The position numbers were made by a program, and so were the translations under genes. Below, one piece after another: positions 6,110-12,213 of a stretch of DNA of 12,342 nt. Within the stretch, counting starts at the first letter, position 1. Each line of letters begins with the position of its first letter. This DNA is from Chloroflexia bacterium (lineage in GTDB: Bacteria > Chloroflexota > Chloroflexia > QHBQ01 > JADMIH01), in contig JAICKM010000125.1 of NCBI GenBank assembly GCA_025927935.1, forward strand, positions 1 through 12,342. The letters are read 5' to 3'. Under the pieces are notes generated by a model that searched no databases, was not told where the DNA came from, and saw only the letters and a program-made list of their open reading frames with translations.

Positions 6110-7714
6110 ATGCTGCGTCCCCTTCGTCTTTGCCTGCTGCTGCTCGGCCTCGCGCTGCCGGCGTTGCTCCTGAGCGCCGCGCAAGCCGCCGCCGCGCCGG
6201 TCCGCCATCCGGCGCCATCCATCCTGCACGATTACATCGTCACGCTCACACCGCGCATGCTGACCGTGCAGAGCTATCTGCGGGTCAGTCCCGAACTGGT
6301 GCCCGAAGTCTACCGCCAGATCGACGGCGACCAGGATGGGCGAACCTCAGACGTCGAACGGGCCGCCTGGTTCCAGGCCCACCCCGCCCACCTCAGCTTC
6401 GCGCTCGACGGCGTGCCGCAGAAGGCGGAGATCAGTCCCGCGCCGCCGCTCAGCCGGGAAGACCTGCTAGTCAGCATCAGCCACCCCGTGGCCGTGACCT
6501 ACACCCTCGCCCTGGACCCCCCGGTCAGCGGCAAGCATCGCATCGCGCTGACCTACGGCGACAACTACCTGGATTATGACGAATATTATGTCAGCGTGGC
6601 GGGCGACCTGACCAGCGACGGCAAGCCGCACGGCGTGGCGAGCGCGAAGTACCCGGCCACCTACCAGATCATCTACATCATGCCGCCATCGAATGACAGC
6701 ACCATCGCCGCCGGGCAACTGGCCCCGCCGCCGTTCACCGCGCCGCCCACGCCCACGACCGGCCCCGCGCCGCTCACCCCCACGCCTGTGGTGGTCAACG
6801 CGCCCGCCGGGCCGGTCGTAGCCGCCACGCCCCCGCCCGCGCCCAGCAGCAGCAACGCGGGACCGGTGCTGGATATGCTGCGCGCCTGGCGCGGCGAGAT
6901 CTGGAGCGGCCTCGCCATGCTCCTGCTGGCCCTGGGCTTGGGGGCGCTGCACGCGCTCACGCCCGGTCACGGCAAGGCGATGGTGGCCGCCTATCTCATC
7001 GGCTCGCGCGGGCGGGTGCGCGACGCGGCGCTGCTCGGCGGCGTGGTCACGCTGACCCACACGCTCGGCGTGGTGCTGCTCGGCCTGGTCCTGTTGTTCG
7101 CCAATGCGCTGGCCTGGCCGCGGGCGTTCCAGCCCGCGCTGGAACTGGCCTCCGGACTCTTGATCGTCGGCCTGGGATGTTACCTGTTCATCACGCGCTG
7201 GCGCGCGCTCCCGGCCCGCCCGGCGCCCGCCGCGCCCCTCCCGGTGCGCCCCGCCGTCCCCGCGCTCAGCGCTGCCGGCGTCGGGACCGTCATGCAGGCC
7301 CCCGCGCACGACCACGCCCACCCGCACGACCACCGACACAGCCACGGCGGGCACAGCCACAGCCACGCGCTGCCGGTGGCACGGGTGGGCACGCGGGCGC
7401 TGGTCGGCCTGGGCATCTCCGGCGGGTTGGTGCCCTGCCCCGACGCGCTGGCGATCCTGCTGCTGGCGGCGGGGGTGGGACAGATCGGCCTGGGTCTGGG
7501 CCTGGTGACGGCCTTCAGCCTGGGCCTGGCCGCCGTGCTGATCGGCATCGGCGTGGCCCTGGTGACGATGAAGGGGGCGCTCGAACGCAGCGGGGCCGCC
7601 CGCCTGGCGGCCAACCCGCTCTGGACCCATTGGGTGCCCGTCGCGAGCGCCGGGGTGGTCGTCCTGGTGGGCCTGCTGCTGGTGACGACGGCGCTGGGCG
7701 CGCCCTGGGGCTAA
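6110..7714 (+). CDS. NicO/RcnA-type metal transporter fused to a secreted EF-hand domain
   Basis: A 534-residue membrane protein. Residues 1-29 form a signal peptide (basic start, long Leu/Ala core, AAQAAAA). An extracytoplasmic domain (about 36-200) contains a perfect 12-residue EF-hand loop, DGDQDGRTSDVE at 72-83, with Asp at positions 1, 3 and 5, Gly at 6 and Glu at 12, predicted to bind calcium. A Pro/Thr/Ala-rich linker (about 205-250) leads to a NicO domain with about six membrane helices. The domain carries HALTPGHGKAMVAAYL (281-296) and THTLG (316-320), motifs of nickel/cobalt transporters and RcnA efflux proteins. A cytoplasmic or periplasmic loop at 400-419 has 10 His in 20 residues, a likely metal-binding buffer, followed by GISGGLVPCPDALAILLLA (435-453). 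Nickel or cobalt export is the family expectation; substrate and direction are not proven. An upstream ATG at 6080 would add ten residues before the signal peptide and is less likely. Confidence 0.85.
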   Translation: MLRPLRLCLLLLGLALPALLLSAAQAAAAPVRHPAPSILHDYIVTLTPRMLTVQSYLRVSPELVPEVYRQIDGDQDGRTSDVERAAWFQAHPAHLSFALDGVPQKAEISPAPPLSREDLLVSISHPVAVTYTLALDPPVSGKHRIALTYGDNYLDYDEYYVSVAGDLTSDGKPHGVASAKYPATYQIIYIMPPSNDSTIAAGQLAPPPFTAPPTPTTGPAPLTPTPVVVNAPAGPVVAATPPPAPSSSNAGPVLDMLRAWRGEIWSGLAMLLLALGLGALHALTPGHGKAMVAAYLIGSRGRVRDAALLGGVVTLTHTLGVVLLGLVLLFANALAWPRAFQPALELASGLLIVGLGCYLFITRWRALPARPAPAAPLPVRPAVPALSAAGVGTVMQAPAHDHAHPHDHRHSHGGHSHSHALPVARVGTRALVGLGISGGLVPCPDALAILLLAAGVGQIGLGLGLVTAFSLGLAAVLIGIGVALVTMKGALERSGAARLAANPLWTHWVPVASAGVVVLVGLLLVTTALGAPWG

Positions 7715-7757
7715 CCAGGCAGCCCGGTTGCTAATCGGGGGAACTAGCGGCTAATCG
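7710..7757 (+). repeat. GCTAA repeated at exact 20-base spacing
   Basis: GCTAA occurs at 7710-7714 (including the stop codon of the transporter gene), 7730-7734 and 7750-7754. The last two extend to GCTAATCG. Between the copies the sequence differs. A 20-base period is close to two helical turns, so a protein-binding array is possible, but three short copies may be chance. Confidence 0.35.
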
Positions 7758-7776
7758 CTACATAAGGGACAGGCAG

Positions 7777-7811
7777 ACGACAGCCGCAGGGTCTTGTCCA
7801 TCCTGCGTCGT
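7777..7811. terminator. Weak hairpin between convergent genes
   Basis: CGCAGG (7785-7790) pairs with CCTGCG (7802-7807) across an 11-nt loop, and ACGA (7777-7780) pairs with TCGT (7808-7811) beyond a 4-base bulge. It lies between the stop of the transporter gene and the stop of the DUF2630 gene, so it could end transcripts from both sides, but neither side has a T-tract. The rest of the 130-base gap shows nothing convincing. Confidence 0.35.
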
Positions 7812-7844
7812 GTGACGGCGCCGAAACTGAACGATCCCGGGGGG

Positions 7845-8087
7845 TTACTGCTTATAGTGCTCGACGACGGAAGCGTCACGGAGCTTCGCGGCTTCCGGAT
7901 CGCGGCCATACTCGCGCAGGGCCTGCCGCTGGCGCAGCAAATCCCAGCAGCGATCCAGGTTGATTTGCAATTCCTGCAAGCGTGATCGCTGCGCGTCGTT
8001 CAGACCGCCGTGCTCGCTGGCATCCCATAACGCGTGCTCTTCGTCCACCATCTTTTCGATAGAATCGTGGATCGGGCCATCGTTCAT
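7845..8087 (-). CDS. DUF2630 family protein
   Basis: An 80-residue, highly charged, soluble, probably all-helical protein. It matches my recollection of DUF2630: MNDGPIHDSIEKMVDEEHALW at the N-terminus, L-x-x-RLQELQINLDRCWDLLRQRQALRE (37-59) in the middle, and DPEAAKLRDASVVEHYKQ (63-80) at the end. Function is unknown; members are known mainly from Actinomycetota and Chloroflexota. The two amphipathic helices with heptad-like Leu spacing suggest a coiled-coil hairpin or dimer. Translation start is firm (AAGGAGGA at 8095-8102, seven bases before the ATG), and it has one of the best promoters in the window, so it may be well expressed. It is monocistronic: convergent with the transporter gene and downstream of, but promoter-separated from, the CorC gene. 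Confidence 0.85.
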   Translation of the reverse strand: MNDGPIHDSIEKMVDEEHALWDASEHGGLNDAQRSRLQELQINLDRCWDLLRQRQALREYGRDPEAAKLRDASVVEHYKQ

Positions 8088-8094
8088 CGGTAGA

Positions 8095-8136
8095 TCCTCC
8101 TTGGGCTATTATAGTCCAACCTGCGACGGCGCTCAA
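8095..8136 (-). promoter_or_regulatory. Sigma-70-type promoter and strong ribosome site of the DUF2630 gene
   Basis: On the minus strand, TTGAGC (8136-8131) and TATAAT (8113-8108) are separated by exactly 17 bases. The -10 is perfect and the -35 matches TTGACA at four of six. Expected transcription start is near 8101, so the leader is only about 14 bases and begins at the AAGGAGGA Shine-Dalgarno (8102-8095). Confidence 0.8.
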
Positions 8137-8217
8137 GCGGATCGCGTGCCGCCACAAGGCCCGGCCAGCCCCAGGTCCAATGCAGAATCGCGCTCCATAG
8201 CAGCCCAGAGCGGCTTG

Positions 8218-9609
8218 CTAACCAGCGCTCTCGCCGTCAGGGCCGGTGCCTATCTCCGAGCTATCCGGCTCGCCCGCCGGGGGCGGCGCCGGCCGGGTCA
8301 GCACCCGCACGCGGGCGATGCGCAAGTTGTCGAGATCTTCCACCACCACCCGGTAGGGGCCGATGCTCACTTCGTCGCCCAGTTGTGGCGCGCGGCCCAG
8401 CGTGCCGAAGACGTACCCGCCGATGGTCTCATAATCCGTCTCGCCCAGGTCCACGCCGAAGCGCGCCGCGAACTCGCTCACCGCCATCATGCCGTCCACG
8501 GAACTGGAGCCGTCGGGCAGCACTTCGATGGCCGGGTGGCGGTCCTTTTCACGGGTGTCGAACTCGTCCTGCACCTCGCCGACGATCTCCTCGATGATGT
8601 CTTCCAGTGTCACGATGCCCGCCGTGCCGCCGTACTCATCCACCACCACCGTCATATGCGACTTCTTGGCCTGCATCAGCGGCAACAGCGTTTCGATATG
8701 CAGCGTTTCCGGCACTTTCAGCACCGGCCGCATCACCTTCTGGATCTCGAAGCCGGTATCCCCCGGATGGGTGCGCACGAAGCCGAACAGGTCTTTCACA
8801 TGGACCACGCCCAGAATATTATCCAGCGTGTCCTGGTAGACCGGGAAGCGCGTGTACCGCTCGCGCATGGCGGTCGCGGTCAGTTGCTCCAGGGTCACGT
8901 CGCTGGGCACGCCGGTGATCTCCGTGCGCGGCGTCATCACCTGGTTGGCCGCTTTGTCACCGAAATCAAACACCCGGCGCAGCAATACTTCTTCGGTCTT
9001 ATCCAGCACGCCGGCTTCGCGGCTCTGTGTGACCAGCATCTCCAATTCCTCGACCGAATGGACCGAGATATGCGCGCCCCCCGCGTGCAGCCCCAGCAGC
9101 CCGACGAGCGCGTTGCCGATGCCGTTCATCAGCAGGATAATGGGCCGGAAGATCCGCGCGAACAGGTAGAGCGGGCGGGCCACCAGCAGCACGGTGCCTT
9201 CGGTGCGCTGGAGGGCGATGGACTTGGGCACTAACTCGCCGAGAACGATGTGGAACAGCGTGATCAGGGCGAAGCTGATCGCCACGGCCACGCCGTCGGC
9301 CAGCAGATGGGCGTTCTCCCCGGCCACCAGCACCAGCAGGGGATCGATCAGGTGGGCCATGGCCGGCTCCCCCACCCAGCCCAGGGCCAGGCTGGCGAGG
9401 GTGATCCCCAGCTGCGTCGCCGCAATATAATTATCCAGGTGGGCCAACTGTCCCTGCACGACCCGCGCCGACCCCTTGCCTTCCGCCACCAACTGGTTGA
9501 TGCGTGTTGCGCGCACCTTGACCAGCGAGAATTCCCCGGCCACAAAAAAGCCGTTGGCCGCCACCAGGGCAAACACCGCCAACAGCCCCCATACTACTTC
9601 CATATTCAT
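8218..9609 (-). CDS. CNNM-CBS-CorC_HlyC membrane protein (hemolysin-C/CorC family)
   Basis: A 463-residue protein with an N-terminal CNNM (DUF21) membrane domain (about 1-180), a CBS pair (about 220-345) and a C-terminal CorC_HlyC domain (about 358-438). Recognisable signatures are GEFSLVKVRATRI (25-37), GELVPKSIALQ (124-134), MTPRTEI (225-231), RFPVYQ (254-259) and DEYGGTAGIVTLEDIIEEIVGE (324-345). Family members are linked to magnesium or sodium/magnesium export, with ATP-Mg sensed by the CBS pair; the 'hemolysin' label is historical. The start at 9609 is preferred: CTCC at 9620-9623 reads as GGAG ten bases before the ATG (an alternative ATG follows two codons on). A GTG at 9657 in the same frame lies in the leader and has no ribosome site. 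It has its own promoter, and I see no link to the glycan genes. Confidence 0.93.
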   Translation of the reverse strand: MNMEVVWGLLAVFALVAANGFFVAGEFSLVKVRATRINQLVAEGKGSARVVQGQLAHLDNYIAATQLGITLASLALGWVGEPAMAHLIDPLLVLVAGENAHLLADGVAVAISFALITLFHIVLGELVPKSIALQRTEGTVLLVARPLYLFARIFRPIILLMNGIGNALVGLLGLHAGGAHISVHSVEELEMLVTQSREAGVLDKTEEVLLRRVFDFGDKAANQVMTPRTEITGVPSDVTLEQLTATAMRERYTRFPVYQDTLDNILGVVHVKDLFGFVRTHPGDTGFEIQKVMRPVLKVPETLHIETLLPLMQAKKSHMTVVVDEYGGTAGIVTLEDIIEEIVGEVQDEFDTREKDRHPAIEVLPDGSSSVDGMMAVSEFAARFGVDLGETDYETIGGYVFGTLGRAPQLGDEVSIGPYRVVVEDLDNLRIARVRVLTRPAPPPAGEPDSSEIGTGPDGESAG

Positions 9610-9695
9610 GTAAAGTGTTCTCCACAAGCGCCGTAGCGATGGCCCCAGGCGGGCCACGGGAACGACGCGATATCCCCACGTAAAACGTATGAACG

Positions 9696-9724
9696 ATTCT
9701 ACCGGATTTAAGCAGACTAGGCAA
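9696..9724 (-). promoter_or_regulatory. Promoter of the CNNM/CorC gene
   Basis: On the minus strand, TTGCCT (9724-9719) and TAGAAT (9701-9696) are 17 bases apart; the -35 matches four of six and the -10 five of six. Transcription would start near 9690, giving a leader of about 80 bases. A tandem repeat abuts the -35 upstream side and an imperfect palindrome lies about 60 bases further up. Confidence 0.65.
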
Positions 9725-9748
9725 CCGGGCCTAACACCGGGGCCTAAT
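9724..9748 (-). repeat. Tandem 12-13-base repeat at the CorC promoter
   Basis: ACCGGGCCTAAC (9724-9735) is followed at once by ACCGGGGCCTAAT (9736-9748), differing by one inserted G and the last base. The pair begins at the -35 box of the CorC promoter. Adjacent direct repeats in this position often bind activators in tandem; that role is an inference. Confidence 0.5.
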
Positions 9749-9782
9749 CGGGATGCACACCGAAGCGACGCAAAGATTCAGA

Positions 9783-9802
9783 TGACGTGTGATCACGAGT
9801 CA
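9783..9802. promoter_or_regulatory. Imperfect palindrome between GIY-YIG gene and CorC promoter
   Basis: The 20 bases TGACGTGTGATCACGAGTCA have a perfect 8-bp core, GTGATCAC (9789-9796), and matching outer arms TGAC/GTCA separated by unpaired positions. It resembles a dimeric regulator site of the CRP/FNR length class, about 60 bases upstream of the -35 of the CorC promoter. The remainder of the gap at 9803-9869 holds nothing I can identify. Confidence 0.35.
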
Positions 9803-9869
9803 GACAAAGTCAGGGGCAGGAACAGAACTCGCAAGGAGCGGGAGACGAGGAAGCGACCGACCTACCCCG

Positions 9870-10361
9870 TCAAAAGCGGCGATTGGCGAACGGCAAGGAG
9901 CCGTATTGCATGCAAAAGGCGTTCAGGAGGGAACTCTCAAGCTGAGCCGGGGGCTGCGCGGCGGCGACTTCCCGCCAGGCGACCACAAGCTGGTCGGCCT
10001 GCGCGAGCTGCCAGATCATCCGGCCACCCCAGTGGCCCACCGCCTGCCCGGCGCCGAACCGGCTGTATTGCCGCAGGCGCCGCCGCAGATCGTTGGCCTT
10101 GCCAATGTAGATCACGTTGGCGCCCGGCACCCAGCGGTCGTGGAGTTCGGTTTGCGCTACCGTGGGATCTTTCCCCTTGAAGCGCCCGCCGGGATTTGTA
10201 GGCAGGAAGGTCAGAGCGCCGGTATCTTCGCGCAACACGATATACGCTCCACCGGCCGCCGGGACGCCGGCAAACTTATCCGCCCGCAGCGCGGCGAAGG
10301 TGACAAAGCCCTGGAACCCGGCGTCCCCCAAGCCGGACCGTGTAAACGCACGCGGTATCAT
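9870..10361 (-). CDS. GIY-YIG fold protein with an insertion between the two signature strands
   Basis: A 163-residue protein with a GIY-YIG nuclease-like core: GAY at 38-40 (in place of GIY), YIG at 85-87 within VIYIGKANDLRRRLRQY, Arg93-95, and a probable metal-ligand Glu142 in QLESSLLNAF. Instead of the usual gap of about ten residues between the two strands, 44 residues intervene, including FLPTNPGGRFKGKDPTV (52-68). GHWGGRMIWQL (109-119) and the terminal PFANRRF are also distinctive. I recall a group of small bacterial GIY-YIG proteins with this layout; no function is known for them. Nuclease activity is plausible, not shown. The ATG overlaps the stop of the deacetylase gene (ATGA at 10361-10358), so translation is probably coupled. 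It is last in the leftward operon. Confidence 0.8.
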   Translation of the reverse strand: MIPRAFTRSGLGDAGFQGFVTFAALRADKFAGVPAAGGAYIVLREDTGALTFLPTNPGGRFKGKDPTVAQTELHDRWVPGANVIYIGKANDLRRRLRQYSRFGAGQAVGHWGGRMIWQLAQADQLVVAWREVAAAQPPAQLESSLLNAFCMQYGSLPFANRRF

Positions 10362-11131
10362 GCCGCGTCAGCGCGTAAGCGAGTCTGGCGCACGAGCCGG
10401 CGCGTCCAGTAGAACAGCCCGCTGGTGCGCAGGCGCAACTGCGGCACGGTGAACACCGAGGCGTCGACCCGCGCCAGGTGATAGCGGCTATGCGGATGAT
10501 GGTAGCCGCCCGCCGCGCCCCAGTAGCCCGCCTCACGCACTTGCGCCTGGATGGCGGGGGTCAAGGCCACATAGGGATAGGCGAACCACTCCACCGGGCG
10601 GCCCAGCATACTCTGCAACGTCGCCCGCGCCCCGGCGATCTCGCGCATGGCCTGGTCGGGCGGCAGGGTGGGCAGCACCGGGTGCGTCAGCGTATGCGAC
10701 CCGACGGTAAAGCCCGTCGCGGCCAGGTCGCGCAATTGCCCGGCATTCAGCAGCCGCACGGGCGGGAGCGACTCGCTGTTGCCGGGCATGTGCCAGGTGC
10801 GTATGCGGCCCACCAACCCGGCCACGATGAACAACGTCGCCGTGAAGTCAAACTCCTGCAAGACCGGCAGGGCATAGTCGAGGAAGTCATGGGTGCCGTC
10901 GTCGAAGGTGAGCACCAGGCGCCGCCCGCGGGGCAAGCTCCCGCCGTCGAGGCCGGCGACGGCGTCATGCAACGTGCCGGGCCGGTAGCCGCGCCGCGTG
11001 AAATCGGCCAGCACCGCGCGCAGCCCGCTCTGCGTGACGGCGTAGGGCGGCAACGCCGCCGTGTCGTCGGGCAGCACCTCGTGGAACATTAGGATGGGGG
11101 TCCACCCGCGGATCTGGCCCCAGGTCGGCAT
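10358..11131 (-). CDS. Polysaccharide deacetylase (NodB homology, CE4)
   Basis: A 257-residue NodB-fold deacetylase, expected to remove N-acetyl (or O-acetyl) groups from a sugar polymer or lipid-linked intermediate using a divalent metal. The start of the domain is TPILMFHEV (11-19). Motif 1 is TFDDG (75-79; Asp77 as base, Asp78 as metal ligand), motif 2 is SHTLTH (145-150; His146 and His150 as metal ligands), and motif 3 is FAYPY (183-187). There is no clear signal peptide, so it may act in the cytoplasm or be membrane-associated. GGAG (11140-11137) lies five bases before ATG 11131 and two before ATG 11134, so 11131 is chosen; a longer frame from 11248 overlaps the GT2 gene and lacks family features. 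It follows the GT2 stop by 11 bases and overlaps GIY-YIG by four. Confidence 0.92.
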   Translation of the reverse strand: MPTWGQIRGWTPILMFHEVLPDDTAALPPYAVTQSGLRAVLADFTRRGYRPGTLHDAVAGLDGGSLPRGRRLVLTFDDGTHDFLDYALPVLQEFDFTATLFIVAGLVGRIRTWHMPGNSESLPPVRLLNAGQLRDLAATGFTVGSHTLTHPVLPTLPPDQAMREIAGARATLQSMLGRPVEWFAYPYVALTPAIQAQVREAGYWGAAGGYHHPHSRYHLARVDASVFTVPQLRLRTSGLFYWTRRLVRQTRLRADAA

Positions 11132-11142
11132 CATCGCTCCGA

Positions 11143-12162
11143 TCAGGCGGCGGGGCGCGTGGCGCCGGCCCCAGCAGCCAGCGGTGCCGCCTCGCGCACC
11201 CCGTTCCAGAACTGTTCGCGGCCCAACGTCTGGCTGAGCGCAAGCCAATAGACAAGGTTGTAAATTGCGCTATAGGCCGCGAAGGCCGGGCGCTGCTTGC
11301 CCGCCCGGTACGCCGCCTGACCGAAGCCGTGCAACACGCCGATGAGCGGGATCTCCAGCCAGGGGTGGGCGCTACAAAGCTGCACCAGCGTCCGGTTGGG
11401 CCGGCGGCGGTTATGGAACCAGCGGAACACATCGCTGCGCAACTCGTTATGGCCTTGCTCCCAGCCCAGCTTCACATCGGCCTGGCCGTAGATGCGCGCA
11501 TTGCGTACCCAGCCGCCAAACTTGTGCTGCCCCAGGTGCAGGCTATCGGCGTGGACGCGATAGTAGAAGCTGCCGCCCGCCGCGGCCAAGCGGTAGCCCA
11601 GTTCCACATCTTCGGTGCGCGTCAGCGCGGTGTTGTAGCCGCCGATGGCATGGAAGAGGCCGGTCGATACCGAGCAGTTGCCGCTGAAAAAGTCCCGCGG
11701 GCCGGGCATCCGCGACCCGCTGTCCAACTGGCCGTAATGGCGCGCCATTTGCGCGTCTTCCCAGGCCACCCAGGGTTCGGTCCGCCGCGGTGGCACGGTC
11801 AGATGGCCGATCACCACGGCGTCCGGGTCGCGCTGATGCACGAGGGCGTGCTCGCCGATCAGTTCCGGCGCGGCGATCATGTCGTCGTCGAGGAACAGCA
11901 ACGCGCGGCCGGTCGCCGCCTGCGCGCCGGTGTTGCGCGCGGTCGCCGCGCCGCTCTGCCGCTGGAAGATGTAGCGCATCTGGCGCGGGCGCGGATCGGT
12001 GCCCGTTTCCAGGTAGGCGCGGGTGCCGTCAGACGAGCCGTCGTCCACGATAAGCAACTCCCAGCGGTCCGCCGGATAGTTCTGTGCGGCCAGGCTCGCC
12101 AGCAGCGCGGGGAGAAAGGCGCGGCGGTTATGGGTTGGCACAATAACGCTGAGGTCCTGCAT
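11143..12162 (-). CDS. Family 2 glycosyltransferase (GT-A fold)
   Basis: A 339-residue GT2 enzyme. The N-terminal GT-A domain starts with LSVIVPTHNR (4-13) and has VDDGSSDGT (39-47) for nucleotide binding, the DXD-type metal site LDDDM (91-95), the acceptor-side DFFSGNCSVS (157-166) and RTEDVELGYRL (182-192), where Glu184-Asp185 supply the likely catalytic base. The C-terminal part (about 240-315) is rich in aromatic and basic residues with moderately hydrophobic stretches (LIGVLHGFGQAAY, IYNLVYWLAL), suggesting peripheral membrane association. AGGAG (12172-12168) five bases before the ATG sets the start. It is the second glycosyltransferase of the leftward operon, 51 bases after a partial one, and continues directly into the deacetylase. 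Sugar donor and linkage unknown. Confidence 0.93.
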   Translation of the reverse strand: MQDLSVIVPTHNRRAFLPALLASLAAQNYPADRWELLIVDDGSSDGTRAYLETGTDPRPRQMRYIFQRQSGAATARNTGAQAATGRALLFLDDDMIAAPELIGEHALVHQRDPDAVVIGHLTVPPRRTEPWVAWEDAQMARHYGQLDSGSRMPGPRDFFSGNCSVSTGLFHAIGGYNTALTRTEDVELGYRLAAAGGSFYYRVHADSLHLGQHKFGGWVRNARIYGQADVKLGWEQGHNELRSDVFRWFHNRRRPNRTLVQLCSAHPWLEIPLIGVLHGFGQAAYRAGKQRPAFAAYSAIYNLVYWLALSQTLGREQFWNGVREAAPLAAGAGATRPAA

Positions 12163-12213
12163 GAGTGCTCCTGACTAGGGAAGGCCACGCTCCCGTGAGC
12201 GCGCTGCTGTTTG

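Noticed and set aside
4610..6229. 539-codon open frame on the minus strand opposite the flippase gene
   Set aside because: Its translation is low-complexity (Arg, Gln, His, Gly, Asp), as expected of a shadow frame in GC-rich DNA, while the plus strand reads as a clear multi-spanning flippase with a strong ribosome site.
7322..7370. Short tandem DNA repeat within the transporter gene
   Set aside because: The CAC/CAT-rich repetition is explained by the His-rich loop it encodes.
6467..7630. 387-codon minus-strand frame opposite the NicO fusion
   Set aside because: Shadow frame with Arg/Gln/His/Gly composition; the plus strand has a signal peptide, EF-hand and NicO motifs.
7960..9234. 424-codon open frame on the plus strand opposite CorC
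   Set aside because: It is the antisense of a well-supported CNNM/CBS protein, is rich in His/Arg/Gln, and also crosses the DUF2630 promoter.
9610..9657. Longer CorC start (GTG at 9657)
   Set aside because: It has no ribosome site, and the 16 added residues (basic, non-hydrophobic) precede the normal CNNM start; ATG 9609 has GGAG.
11132..11248. Longer deacetylase start at 11248
   Set aside because: It would overlap the end of the GT2 gene by more than 100 bases and adds 39 residues without NodB features; GGAG supports 11131.
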